Assembly (NCBI GenBank): GCA_902760805.1 | Contig: CACWHY010000002.1 | Coordinates: 124,001 to 188,000 of the forward strand | From: Ruminococcus flavefaciens | GTDB lineage: Bacteria > Bacillota > Clostridia > Oscillospirales > Ruminococcaceae | Reading direction: 5' to 3' | Length of the DNA: 64,000 bases | Shown here: positions 25,220 to 33,147 of the stretch, piece by piece | How positions within the stretch are numbered: the first letter of the stretch is position 1 | How the letters are laid out: each line of letters starts with the position of its first letter | Translations under genes and position numbers: made by a program | The notes under the pieces: generated by a model | What the model was told of the DNA's origin: nothing | Database searches by the model: none | What the model saw: the letters and a program-made list of their open reading frames with translations, nothing else

Positions 25220-26419
25220 ATGTCAGTTAAGATCGCAGTTTTAGGTCACGGTGTTGTAGGATCGGGCGTTGTTGAGCTATTCTACAAGAACAAGGCAAGC
25301 ATCGAGAAGCGTGCCGGTACCGAGATCGATATAAAATACATCCTTGACCTGAGAGATTTCCCTGATTCTCCTTACAAGGACAAGTTCACCAAGAATTTCG
25401 ACGACATCCTTAACGATGATGAGATCGTTGCAGTCGCTGAGTGCATGGGCGGAGTTGAGCCTGCTTTCACCTTTGTAAAGGCCTGCCTGGACAAGGGAAA
25501 GAGCGTTTCTACATCTAATAAGGAACTGGTCGCTGCTAAGGGTGACATTCTTCTTGCTTCCGCTAAGGAACACAGCTGCAATTTCTTCTTTGAGGCCAGC
25601 GTTGGCGGAGCTATCCCGATAATTCGTCCTCTTCACCGCTGCCTCGCTGCAAACTCTATCGACAAGGTAGCTGGTATACTCAACGGCACGACAAACTTCA
25701 TCCTCACAAAAATGTACGATGAGAATATGCCCTTCGACAAGGCTCTCAAGCTCGCTCAGGAGCTTGGCTACGCTGAAAAGGATCCTACAGCTGATGTTGA
25801 AGGACATGATGCCTGCCGTAAGATCTGCATTATTTCCTCGCTGGTTTTCGGCAAGCACGTTTATCCGGAAAGCGTCTACACAAAGGGTATCTCCCAGGTA
25901 GACCTGACAGATGTAGCTGCTGCTGATGTTCTGGGCAGCGCTATCAAGCTGGTAGCAAGTGTAAGACAGCTCCCCGACGGCCGTATCCTGCCCGTTGTAA
26001 TGCCTACCCTTATCCCCCATGAGAACATCATGGCTGGCGTAAATGACGTGTTCAACGCTGTTCTGGTATACGGCGACGGTATCGACCAGACAATGTTCTA
26101 CGGCAGAGGCGCCGGAAAGCTCCCCACTGCAAGCGCTGTTCTTGGAGATGTTATCGAGGCTGTAAAGCACAAGGTCACAGTCTTTTCTCAGACCTGGGAG
26201 CCTGCTCAGGATCAATCCTTCGTAGCTCCCGTGGACGAGCTCTCCTGCCGCTGGTATTTCCGTATCCCTGACGACGGCGGTATGCCGGATGGTACAGTTG
26301 AGGTCTTCCGTGAAGATGGCAGCCTTAGCTTCATTACTTCCGCTGAGCTCTCATACAAGGATGCTATGGCAAAGGCTGAGGCTCTCGGTGCACTGGCAGT
26401 TTACCCTGTTCTTGACTAA
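25220..26419 (+). CDS. hom: Homoserine dehydrogenase
   Basis: Reduces aspartate semialdehyde to homoserine, the branch to threonine and methionine. The N-terminus has the NAD(P) motif VLGHGVVGSGV, and the catalytic domain has the family signature GILNGTTNFILTKM and the catalytic-lysine region AELGYAEKDPTADVEGHDA, read here as GYAEKDPTADVEG. At 399 residues it is slightly shorter than the B. subtilis enzyme; the C-terminal region after residue 330 is a reduced or divergent ACT-like segment, so feedback control may rest partly on the ACT protein encoded upstream. AGGAGG-like GGAGG precedes the ATG. Confidence 0.95.
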   Translation: MSVKIAVLGHGVVGSGVVELFYKNKASIEKRAGTEIDIKYILDLRDFPDSPYKDKFTKNFDDILNDDEIVAVAECMGGVEPAFTFVKACLDKGKSVSTSNKELVAAKGDILLASAKEHSCNFFFEASVGGAIPIIRPLHRCLAANSIDKVAGILNGTTNFILTKMYDENMPFDKALKLAQELGYAEKDPTADVEGHDACRKICIISSLVFGKHVYPESVYTKGISQVDLTDVAAADVLGSAIKLVASVRQLPDGRILPVVMPTLIPHENIMAGVNDVFNAVLVYGDGIDQTMFYGRGAGKLPTASAVLGDVIEAVKHKVTVFSQTWEPAQDQSFVAPVDELSCRWYFRIPDDGGMPDGTVEVFREDGSLSFITSAELSYKDAMAKAEALGALAVYPVLD

Positions 26420-26421
26420 AA

Positions 26422-26458
26422 ACATAGCCGCAGTTCAAAAGCGAACTGCGGCATTTTT
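26422..26458 (+). terminator. Terminator of hom
   Basis: Stem GCCGCAGTTC / GAACTGCGGC (26427-26452) followed by ATTTTTGT. Confidence 0.9.
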
Positions 26459-26462
26459 GTGT

Positions 26463-26511
26463 AAAAACGCTCCCGAAAACGGCTCTTTCCGTCTTCGGGA
26501 GCGTTCTTTTA
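26463..26511. terminator. Terminator of the SSS symporter gene (bidirectional)
   Basis: Twelve-base stem AACGCTCCCGAA / TTCGGGAGCGTT, with TTTTTAC on minus and CTTTTATT on plus. Confidence 0.88.
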
Positions 26512-28098
26512 TTTTGTGTTCAGGCTGCTGAAAGCATTCTCAACTACCTTGTCATCAGGAGCCTTAGTGAAGCTGCTGACGATGGGAACTATGATGATCG
26601 AAACTATCATAGCGAAAGCACCTGCATTGATCGGCGAAAGCAGATTGAGCGGGCAGCCAAGGTCGATAACTGACTGACGGATACCGCTGAATGCCTCGAT
26701 GCCGAAGCTGAACAGGAACATATGGATCAGAGTTATGCCAACTCCTGTGAAGAAGCTGGTCCAGCAAGCTGCCTTAGAAGCCTTCTTGAGGAAGAGTCCA
26801 TAGAGGAAGGGTCCAAGGAAGGCGCCGGAAAGAGCTCCCCAGGAGTATGACATGAGAGTTGAAATAGAAGCATTCTTGTTTGAAGCAATGATAACTGAGA
26901 TCACCAGGAAAACTGCGATGAAAATTCGCATTGCGACCATTTGCTTCTTGTCGTCGAAGTCCTTCACTCTGGGCTTGATAAGGTCGTTCGTGAGAGTTGT
27001 AGACGATGTGAGTACCAGTGAAGAAAGGGTCGAAAGAGAAGCAGAAAGCACCAGAACAACGAGAAGTCCGATAAGCAGGTTCGGAAGAGCCTGATGAAGC
27101 AGCGCAGGTACCATTGTATCGAAAACAGGCTTGCCGTTGACAGTCTCGATGAAGGCCTTTCCAGAGTTGTCGTCAGGGTCAAGTGTGCAGTAAAGTCTGA
27201 TGAAGCCGCCCATGAAGTAAGAGCCGCCTGCAACTACCAGAGCAAAGAATGTGGAGATAACAGCGCCCTTTTTGATGGCGTCCTCGTTCTTGATCGCGTA
27301 GAACTTCTGAACCATCTGGGGAAGTCCCCATGTACCGAGAGATGTGAGCAGAACAACGCCCAGCAGATTCAAGGGATCCGGTCCGAAGAGAGAGCCCAGT
27401 GTACCGGTATTTCCCTTGTCGTCAGGAATAATGTTAAGAGCATCAACTGCGGCAGAGAAGCCGTCCTTCTTCTGAACAGTGAGAGCAACTACTGTTGCGA
27501 TACCGATCAGCATGATGATCCCCTGGAAGAAGTCGTTAAGAGCAGTTGCCTTGTAGCCGCCGAGAGTTACATAAACAGCGGAGAGCAGTGCCATGAGGAT
27601 GATAATGATAGTTCCGCCGTTTTTTCCCAGGTCGAATACCATTCCAAAAAGACGAGAAAGTCCGTTGTAAACAGAAGCTGTGTAAGGGATAAGGAAGATG
27701 AATACGATAAGAGCAGATGCGGTTTTCAGCTTGCTGGAGTCAAATCTCTTCCCAAAGTAGTCCGGCATAGTCTTTGCGCCGAGATGATTGGTCATAAGAC
27801 GAGTTCTTCGGCCTATAAGGAAGAAAGGGATCAGACTTCCGATGATAGCGTTACCGATACCGACCCAGCTTGCGGAAATACCGTAGCCCCAGCCGAACTG
27901 TCCGGCATAGCCTATGAAAACTACTGCGGAAAAATATGTAGTTCCATAGGAGAAGGCTGTCAGCCATGAGCCGACGTTTCGTCCGCCAAGTATGAAATCA
28001 TTAGTGTTTTTTGTACGTCTTGCAGTGTAAACGCCGATCGATACCATGATCAGCACATACAAAGCAAGGATCAGGATAGTTGCGACTCTTGAGTCCAT
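26509..28098 (-). CDS. Sodium:solute symporter (SSS family, PutP-like)
   Basis: A 529-residue membrane importer with about 13 hydrophobic segments. The family marks are FILGGRNVGSWLTAFSYGTTYFSAVVF (shown by GGRNVGSWLTAFSYG) in helix 1-2, the sodium-site region, and GGYKATALNDFFQGIIML in the middle. Proline, pantothenate or another sodium-coupled substrate is possible; proC lies divergently next to it, which makes proline a reasonable guess only. The ATG at 28098 is preferred over 28113 because GGAG lies 9 nt upstream of the former and nothing suitable precedes the latter. Confidence 0.88.
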   Translation of the reverse strand: MDSRVATILILALYVLIMVSIGVYTARRTKNTNDFILGGRNVGSWLTAFSYGTTYFSAVVFIGYAGQFGWGYGISASWVGIGNAIIGSLIPFFLIGRRTRLMTNHLGAKTMPDYFGKRFDSSKLKTASALIVFIFLIPYTASVYNGLSRLFGMVFDLGKNGGTIIIILMALLSAVYVTLGGYKATALNDFFQGIIMLIGIATVVALTVQKKDGFSAAVDALNIIPDDKGNTGTLGSLFGPDPLNLLGVVLLTSLGTWGLPQMVQKFYAIKNEDAIKKGAVISTFFALVVAGGSYFMGGFIRLYCTLDPDDNSGKAFIETVNGKPVFDTMVPALLHQALPNLLIGLLVVLVLSASLSTLSSLVLTSSTTLTNDLIKPRVKDFDDKKQMVAMRIFIAVFLVISVIIASNKNASISTLMSYSWGALSGAFLGPFLYGLFLKKASKAACWTSFFTGVGITLIHMFLFSFGIEAFSGIRQSVIDLGCPLNLLSPINAGAFAMIVSIIIVPIVSSFTKAPDDKVVENAFSSLNTK

Positions 28099-28169
28099 TG
28101 GTAAGATCTCCATTCATAATATTTTGTGCGGTAAACCTACACAGCTTTAAATCAATAAAGCGTAGTTAC

Positions 28170-28198
28170 ATTATAATACTTTTTTCCGGGAATGTCAA
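28170..28198 (-). promoter_or_regulatory. Promoter of the SSS symporter gene
   Basis: TTGACA-17 nt-TATAAT on the minus strand; the leader has a small hairpin GCTTTA / TAAAGC (28144-28161). Confidence 0.83.
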
Positions 28199-28278
28199 GG
28201 GCTTTTTTCAAGTTTTTCGGCTTTTGTGTCAATTCTCTGTAAGCTAAGAAAAACTATAGCCGATGCACAATAAAGATG

Positions 28279-28307
28279 TTGCATTTTCTAAAAAAACGTG
28301 ATATAAT
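28279..28307 (+). promoter_or_regulatory. Promoter of proC
   Basis: TTGCAT-17 nt-TATAAT, 31 nt upstream of the start codon. Confidence 0.82.
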
Positions 28308-28338
28308 TAGTAGTAATACTTTTTAAGGAGATCTAACT

Positions 28339-29145
28339 ATGAGCAATATCAATATCGGTTTCATCGGCGCTGGAAATATGGGAAGCGCCATTATGAAGGG
28401 CATCGCTGGCAGCGAGTCCGGAAAGGATATACAGCTTTTCGCCTTTGATCCTGACGCCTCAAAGGTGGCTGCTCTGGCAGGATATGGAGTTTCCCCCTGC
28501 GAGAGCGAGGCAGACCTTGTGAAGAAGTGCAAGTATGTTTTCCTTGCTGTTAAGCCTCAGATAATCGAAAGCGTACTTGAAGCTGCTGCTCCCGGGGCAA
28601 ACAGCGAGACAGTCTTCGTTTCGATAGCTGCCGGTATCACAGCTGAATTCGTGGCTCAGAAGACTCTTGCTGAGGCAAAGGTCATTCTCGTTATGCCCAA
28701 TACTCCCCTTCTTCTGGGCGAAGGCGCTTCCGCTCTTTCACGAAACGAGAGAGTTACCGACCAGGAATTTGAGCTGATCCTCGGAGTTTTCCGCTCCTGC
28801 GGCAAGGCTGAGGTCATCAGCCGTGACAAGATGAAGGAGATCATCGCTATAAACGGCAGCAGCCCGGCGTTCATCTACCTTTTTGCAAAGGGCTTCATCG
28901 ACTATGCAGCTTCTGTTGGCATTGATCCTAAGGCTGCGGAGGGACTTTTCGCTCAGAGCCTTATCGGTTCGGCAAAAATGATCACTGAGTCTGGTTATTC
29001 TATCGACGAGCTGATAAAAATGGTGTCATCTCCCGGAGGAACTACTCTGGCTGGTCTTGACAGACTTTACGAGGGCGACCTGACCGGAACAGTTGAGAAA
29101 TGCTGCGAGAGCTGCACAAAGCGTGCCTATGAGCTCTCCAAATAA
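28339..29145 (+). CDS. proC: Pyrroline-5-carboxylate reductase
   Basis: Catalyses the last step of proline synthesis, reduction of pyrroline-5-carboxylate with NAD(P)H. It begins with the nucleotide-binding motif IGFIGAGNMGSAIMKG and ends with the family's C-terminal signature VSSPGGTTLAGL, which lines the active site. The 268-residue length is normal. AAGGAGAT lies 8 nt before the ATG. The two membrane-protein genes that follow on plus may be on the same transcript, since no terminator is seen before 30732. Confidence 0.96.
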   Translation: MSNINIGFIGAGNMGSAIMKGIAGSESGKDIQLFAFDPDASKVAALAGYGVSPCESEADLVKKCKYVFLAVKPQIIESVLEAAAPGANSETVFVSIAAGITAEFVAQKTLAEAKVILVMPNTPLLLGEGASALSRNERVTDQEFELILGVFRSCGKAEVISRDKMKEIIAINGSSPAFIYLFAKGFIDYAASVGIDPKAAEGLFAQSLIGSAKMITESGYSIDELIKMVSSPGGTTLAGLDRLYEGDLTGTVEKCCESCTKRAYELSK

Positions 29146-29196
29146 GTTCTAAGCACAAACTTGTCCGCATATCCTTGAATGAAAGGATGATGCGGA

Positions 29197-29787
29197 ATGA
29201 AAAACAAGATCGTTTACACAGCAGACAAAAGAAGAGGCTCTATCTTCCTGCTTTCACTTCTTGTGATCGTCGGGATCGCAGCCGGGACAGCCTTTGCAGC
29301 AAGCGGAAGCAGACTGTCGCCTTGGTGGGTACATCAGTATTTTTCCCCGGTATTCAGCGGAAACACGGCAGCTGAGGTCTTTCGGAACACCTTCCTGTCA
29401 TCAGCTGTATTCATCACAGCTGCCTTTTTGGGAGGCCTTTCCGCAGCCGGTGCTCCTATTGGTGCCGGACTAGCCTTCTACAGGGGCTTCGGGATCGGCG
29501 CATCAGCTGCCGGTATGTATCTTTCCCTTGGAGGAGCAGCTCTTCCCGGGGTCTTGGTGCTGCTTTTGCCGAAAGCCGTGGCAGTTTCCGCAGTTTCTTT
29601 ACTTGCAGTTAGAGAGCTCTTCCGCAGTTCAGGGATACTGCTGAGATTTTTCGTTCTGGGAGAAACTGACCTTCGGAAAGGCTCTGCAAAGCTGTATTTG
29701 CTCAAATACGGAGTTCTTTTGCTGCTATCACTGCTTATCTCCGGAGCAGACGCCGCCATGAACTATTTCTTCGCCGGTCTGCTCTGA
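29197..29787 (+). CDS. SpoIIM-like membrane protein
   Basis: A 196-residue integral membrane protein with five or six hydrophobic segments. The pattern FRNTFLSSAVFITAAF followed by a glycine-rich stretch (GGLSAAGAPIGAGLAFYRGFGIG) and a late LPKAV resembles the SpoIIM/DUF95 family. In B. subtilis SpoIIM acts in septal peptidoglycan remodelling during engulfment. No other sporulation gene is near, so it may be a paralogue with another job. A GAAAGGATG site precedes the ATG. Family assignment is by pattern and topology only. Confidence 0.6.
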   Translation: MKNKIVYTADKRRGSIFLLSLLVIVGIAAGTAFAASGSRLSPWWVHQYFSPVFSGNTAAEVFRNTFLSSAVFITAAFLGGLSAAGAPIGAGLAFYRGFGIGASAAGMYLSLGGAALPGVLVLLLPKAVAVSAVSLLAVRELFRSSGILLRFFVLGETDLRKGSAKLYLLKYGVLLLLSLLISGADAAMNYFFAGLL

Positions 29788-29809
29788 ACAAAACTGGAGG
29801 ATGTAAAAA

Positions 29810-30733
29810 TTGGGAATATTCTTTAAGGACTACGAAAGCTCCGGACCAGGCATTGCGAAAAACGGGCCTAAAAAGAAGGGCGCCGCACTGTTTTTTGACA
29901 TTTTTTTCCGTAAATTCTGGGTGCTCTTCGGAGTCAATATGCTCTACTTCGTGTTTTTCCTTCCACTGGTGCTTGGCTTCTTAGCGCTGAGCTTCATGAA
30001 GGATTACAACGCTCTTCTGGCAGTTCTGTCGGTTTGCGTTGTCGTTTTTGCAGTTTTTATAGGTCCGGCCACAGCTGGCCTGACTAAAGTGCTCAGATGC
30101 TTCATACTTGAAAAGCACACCTTCATTATAAAAGACTTTTTCAAGGCCTTCAAGGCTAATTTCAAAAAGGCAATGGCTGTTGGAGTGCTGGACGTTCTGA
30201 TATTCATGAGCGTTTTTGCAGCCTATAATGTCTACCCGGGACTGGCTATCCAGGCCGGAACTAAACTGCTTTATGTTCCTATGATCCTGACCTTCAGCCT
30301 GGGACTTGTGGTAGTCATGATGAATTACTACATCTATCTCATGATGGTGGCCACGGATCTTTCCCTGAAAGATCTGATCAAAAACAGCTTTGCACTGACC
30401 TTTGTTGGAATGAAAAAAAACCTTCTCTCCTTCGTGATCAATGCTGTTGTACTGGTGCTCATGGTACTGCTTTTCCTGTATGTTCCGCCGCTGTGTATGC
30501 TGTTAATGCCATTCCTTCCGGCAGCTCAGGTATGGTTTACTGTTTGCTTCCTGTGCTATCCGGTCATCCAGACCTACGTCATCAACCCCTACTATACTTC
30601 TATCGGTCAGGTCAACCCAGAGCTGACCGGAGGCTTCGATGACATCGAGGAGGAGGCTGTTTTCGAGGACATGGGCGGCAAGGAAAAACCGATCGAAAAG
30701 CGCAAAAAAGGAAAAGGAAGACATATCTCTTAA
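29810..30733 (+). CDS. YesL/DUF624-like membrane protein (TTG start)
   Basis: A 307-residue membrane protein with an N-terminal cytoplasmic segment and six transmembrane helices, followed by an acidic and then Lys-rich tail (EKPIEKRKKGKG). The first helix region FWVLFGVNMLYFVFFLP and the GLTKVLRCFI part fit the DUF624/YesL family. The start is a TTG at 29810: GGAGG lies 8 nt upstream, and no better codon is available. It is 22 nt downstream of the SpoIIM-like gene. In other Firmicutes YesL-like genes often accompany sugar transport loci, which is not the case here. Confidence 0.72.
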   Translation: MGIFFKDYESSGPGIAKNGPKKKGAALFFDIFFRKFWVLFGVNMLYFVFFLPLVLGFLALSFMKDYNALLAVLSVCVVVFAVFIGPATAGLTKVLRCFILEKHTFIIKDFFKAFKANFKKAMAVGVLDVLIFMSVFAAYNVYPGLAIQAGTKLLYVPMILTFSLGLVVVMMNYYIYLMMVATDLSLKDLIKNSFALTFVGMKKNLLSFVINAVVLVLMVLLFLYVPPLCMLLMPFLPAAQVWFTVCFLCYPVIQTYVINPYYTSIGQVNPELTGGFDDIEEEAVFEDMGGKEKPIEKRKKGKGRHIS

Positions 30734-30775
30734 AGAAAAGGCCTGCTGTTCACCACAGCAGGCCTTTTCTTTAAT
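30732..30775. terminator. Bidirectional terminator with 18-bp perfect stem
   Basis: AAAGAAAAGGCCTGCTGT / ACAGCAGGCCTTTTCTTT with loop TCACC. It separates the convergent DUF624-like and CobW-like genes. Confidence 0.93.
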
Positions 30776-31736
30776 AAAACGTTGCGACCTCACGCTCCGG
30801 CATTACGGAGTCGGTCATGTTTTTGATAGTGAGCACAGGTCCGGCGCCCTTGTAGAGCTTGTGGCGCTGTACCTTGATTTCGGCAGTAAGCATGATCCAG
30901 TGCTTCTGGCGAGGGATAAAGTCTTCCTTCTCGTATTGAGCCACAAGCCAGCAATACTGGATATCCTCCACACAGCAAGTCATTATATGGCGGCCAACTG
31001 CAAATGTGTAGGGCGGGAATTTCCCGTTTTTGGCAGCAAGAGCTTTAAAGGTAACGGTTTTTCCGTCGTATTTTTCCGGCTCCTCCATGATGTCACGGTA
31101 GAAAAGAGCGAAGTCCTCGTCCTTGATCACGATGTTGTCAGCCTCGATGTCGAATGGCAGCGGATCCTCGATCTCGTCAAAAACCACCTTGCCATCGGCG
31201 TACTCGTAGCAAATATCTGAGCGGCGGGACACTCCCCTGACGATCTTGTGGAACTCATTCGGATCCATAGACTTATCGAAGCGGTTGAACACCGTCAGCT
31301 CGCAGAGATTGAGCTTATCGACTACTAGGCTGCGCATATTAGCGTTGTAGTTCATGAATGTAGTGGCATCGGCAAAGAACATCACCTGTGCAATGACCCA
31401 ATTCTCAGGCATATTGCCTAGCAGGTCAGATATGTTCCACATACCGTTGTACTCGACGATAACACGTTCAGCCTTGGTATCGTATGCCAGCTTTGCAAGA
31501 GCTGCGATATCCAGCTCCTCCTTGTCCTCGATGACATGGAAAACGTTGCGGCTCTTCTTGGGGAACTTAGACTCGTCATACTCCTCTATTCCCTCTTCGC
31601 AAACCAAAATAAGTGTCTGCTCGCCGTTGGAAAAGCGCTTATCTTCGAGAGTCTCCTGAATGAACTTGGTCTTTCCGGACTCAAGAAATCCAAGGAACAG
31701 ATAAACAGGGATCTGCTCCTGATTGTTCTTAGGCAT
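30771..31736 (-). CDS. CobW-like GTPase fused to a DUF1980/YcgQ-like domain
   Basis: A 321-residue protein. The N-terminal half is a COG0523 G3E GTPase: Walker A FLGFLESGKTK (a variant of GxxxxGKT with Glu-Ser), but the usual Cys-x-Cys-Cys metal motif is missing. The C-terminal half (about 225-321) has GKTVTFKALAAKNG and GRHIMTCCVEDIQYCW, which matches the Cys-Cys-x-Asp-type core of the DUF1980 (TIGR03943) family often encoded beside zinc-response genes. It lies 11 nt downstream of a His-rich COG0523 GTPase gene, so the pair probably works together in metal allocation. The fusion is inferred from motifs; the Walker A variant should bind nucleotide. Confidence 0.75.
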   Translation of the reverse strand: MPKNNQEQIPVYLFLGFLESGKTKFIQETLEDKRFSNGEQTLILVCEEGIEEYDESKFPKKSRNVFHVIEDKEELDIAALAKLAYDTKAERVIVEYNGMWNISDLLGNMPENWVIAQVMFFADATTFMNYNANMRSLVVDKLNLCELTVFNRFDKSMDPNEFHKIVRGVSRRSDICYEYADGKVVFDEIEDPLPFDIEADNIVIKDEDFALFYRDIMEEPEKYDGKTVTFKALAAKNGKFPPYTFAVGRHIMTCCVEDIQYCWLVAQYEKEDFIPRQKHWIMLTAEIKVQRHKLYKGAGPVLTIKNMTDSVMPEREVATFY

Positions 31737-31747
31737 ATTTATCCTCC

Positions 31748-32839
31748 TTATTCAACGCAAAACAGCTTTGCGATAGCATCCTCCTTGAGCTTTGAGCCGA
31801 TCACGCAAAGGCGGCCTGTTGTTTCGGCTGAGCCTGTACGAACATCGGGCACTCCGGGAACATAATCGAAGTGGATCCACTGACCGTCCTCGCCTGCTAC
31901 GATGCCCTTTGCACGGAGCACCAGACCGTAGGTCTCTTCATCAGAAAGAGCCTCCAGAGCAGCCTTTATTGCCTCAGCAGAGTAAGGACGAGGAGTCTCT
32001 GTTCCCCAGCTTGTGAACACCTCGTCAGCATGATGGTGGTGATGATCATGATCGTGACAGCCGCAGGTGCAGTCCGGACCGTGATCATGGTGGTGGTCAT
32101 GCTCTTCATCATGGTCGTGGTGATGATGTTCATGCTCATCATCGTGGTCATGGTGGTGATGTTCATGCTCATCATCGTGGTCATGGTGATGGTGATGATG
32201 CTCGCTCTCCTCTGCAAGAAGAGCCTTCAGCTCGTCGTCAAGTGTGTTCTTCTGAGTCATTGCGTCAGTAAGCTGTTTTCCGGTGAGCTCGTCCCACTCG
32301 GTAGTTACGATAGGCGCAGCAGGGTTGAATTCTCTCAGACGCTGTACAGTGTCGTTTATCTTCTCCTGAGTCAGACCAGCAGTATGGCTGAGGATGATAC
32401 AGCTTGCGTATGTGATCTGGTTGTTGAAGAACTCACCAAAATTTTTCTGATACATCTTGCACTTCTTTGCGTCAACTACAGTTGTAAAGCCGTCAAGCTC
32501 CACATCGTGAGCGCCTATGTTCTGAACAGCACTGATAACATCGCTGAGCTTGCCAACTCCGGAGGGCTCGATGAGGATACGGTCGGGATGATATTCCTCG
32601 AGCACCTTCTCCAGAGCCTTGCCGAAATCTCCCACAAGACTACAGCAGATACAGCCGGAATTCATCTCAGTTATCTCGATACCGGCATCCTTCAGGAAGC
32701 CTCCGTCTATACCAATGTCACCGAACTCATTCTCGATGAGCACCAGCTTTTCGCCCTTGTAGCCCTCGTTTATGAGCTTCTTGATAAGGGTAGTCTTACC
32801 GGCTCCAAGAAAGCCGGAGAAAATAGTTATCTTTGTCAT
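31748..32839 (-). CDS. COG0523 (CobW-like) GTPase with long His-rich metal-binding segment
   Basis: A 363-residue G3E GTPase, probable metallochaperone for zinc or a related metal. It has Walker A SGFLGAGKTT (8-17), the switch/metal motif GCICC (62-66), and a very long His/Asp/Glu segment (about 212-270) including EHHHHHHDHDDEHE and CTCGCHDHDHHHHH. A C-terminal CobW_C domain follows (RPYSAEAIKAALEAL). The His-rich run is encoded by an imperfect 33-bp tandem repeat near 32100-32200. The strong promoter just upstream has an inverted repeat at its start site, a candidate metal-regulator site. Nickel or cobalt are alternatives to zinc. Confidence 0.88.
   Translation of the reverse strand: MTKITIFSGFLGAGKTTLIKKLINEGYKGEKLVLIENEFGDIGIDGGFLKDAGIEITEMNSGCICCSLVGDFGKALEKVLEEYHPDRILIEPSGVGKLSDVISAVQNIGAHDVELDGFTTVVDAKKCKMYQKNFGEFFNNQITYASCIILSHTAGLTQEKINDTVQRLREFNPAAPIVTTEWDELTGKQLTDAMTQKNTLDDELKALLAEESEHHHHHHDHDDEHEHHHHDHDDEHEHHHHDHDEEHDHHHDHGPDCTCGCHDHDHHHHHADEVFTSWGTETPRPYSAEAIKAALEALSDEETYGLVLRAKGIVAGEDGQWIHFDYVPGVPDVRTGSAETTGRLCVIGSKLKEDAIAKLFCVE
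32050..32205. repeat. Tandem repeat encoding the His-rich segment
   Basis: Imperfect 33-bp units containing TCGTGGTCATGGTGGTGATG recur two to three times inside the GTPase gene and encode repeated DHDDEHEHHHH units. Repeat number could vary between strains. Confidence 0.75.
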
Positions 32840-32867
32840 ATATCTGCACTTCTTTCTTTAGGATATC

Positions 32868-32881
32868 GCCGTATTAACGGC
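32868..32881. promoter_or_regulatory. Operator-like inverted repeat in the GTPase-pair leader
   Basis: GCCGT-ATTA-ACGGC, placed about 12 nt downstream of the -10 box on the minus strand, at the expected start of transcription. A metal-dependent repressor is a possibility; the sequence does not match a consensus I can name with certainty. Confidence 0.4.
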
Positions 32882-32892
32882 CGCTAACTTTT

Positions 32893-32921
32893 ATTATACC
32901 ACATCGCCTCAGAAATTTCAA
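32893..32921 (-). promoter_or_regulatory. Promoter of the COG0523 GTPase pair
   Basis: TTGAAA-17 nt-TATAAT on the minus strand. Confidence 0.83.
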
Positions 32922-33074
32922 GCCTCCATGCGAAAATCCGAAGCTTTGGAAGTTTTCAGCGGTATCCGCATCACTTTGACCTTCATTGGGGCAGTTTCGT
33001 GAGGCTGTAAAACAGATATGCAGGTAAAAAAACGGCTCTGAATTCTCCGTTCAGAGCCGTTATCTGTAGACCTC
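32922..33074 (-). other. Gene-free intergenic part with minus-strand terminator-like hairpin
   Basis: Between the GTPase pair and the signalling locus (32840-33147) I see the GTPase promoter, the plus-strand promoter at 33080, and a hairpin AACGGCTCTGA / TCAGAGCCGTT (33031-33061). The hairpin is followed by TTTTTTTT only on the minus strand. No gene ends there, so it may close a small untranslated RNA or be a remnant. No credible protein gene is present. Confidence 0.5.
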
Positions 33075-33079
33075 GGACA

Positions 33080-33108
33080 TTGCATTTTTTCCAAAACTGT
33101 GCTATAAT
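33080..33108 (+). promoter_or_regulatory. Promoter of the pseudo-kinase/kinase genes
   Basis: TTGCAT-17 nt-TATAAT, about 39 nt upstream of the start at 33148. Confidence 0.82.
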
Positions 33109-33147
33109 CATTCTGATAGTTCAACAAAACATAGAAAGGCTGATATT

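Noticed and set aside
27094-27969. Long plus-strand frame opposite the SSS symporter
   Set aside because: Shadow of the symporter gene; composition rich in Cys, His and Ser as expected from the antisense of a membrane protein.
32050-32205. Repeat array considered as a possible CRISPR
   Set aside because: Units are contiguous, without unique spacers, and lie within a coding frame for His/Asp/Glu.
31748-32839. CobW-like GTPase considered as part of cobalamin biosynthesis
   Set aside because: CobW homology alone is not specific; no cob/cbi genes are near, and the His-rich loop fits a general metallochaperone.
32918-33127. 69-codon minus-strand frame upstream of the GTPase pair
   Set aside because: Runs through the GTPase promoter, the hairpin and the plus-strand promoter; no ribosome site or family features.
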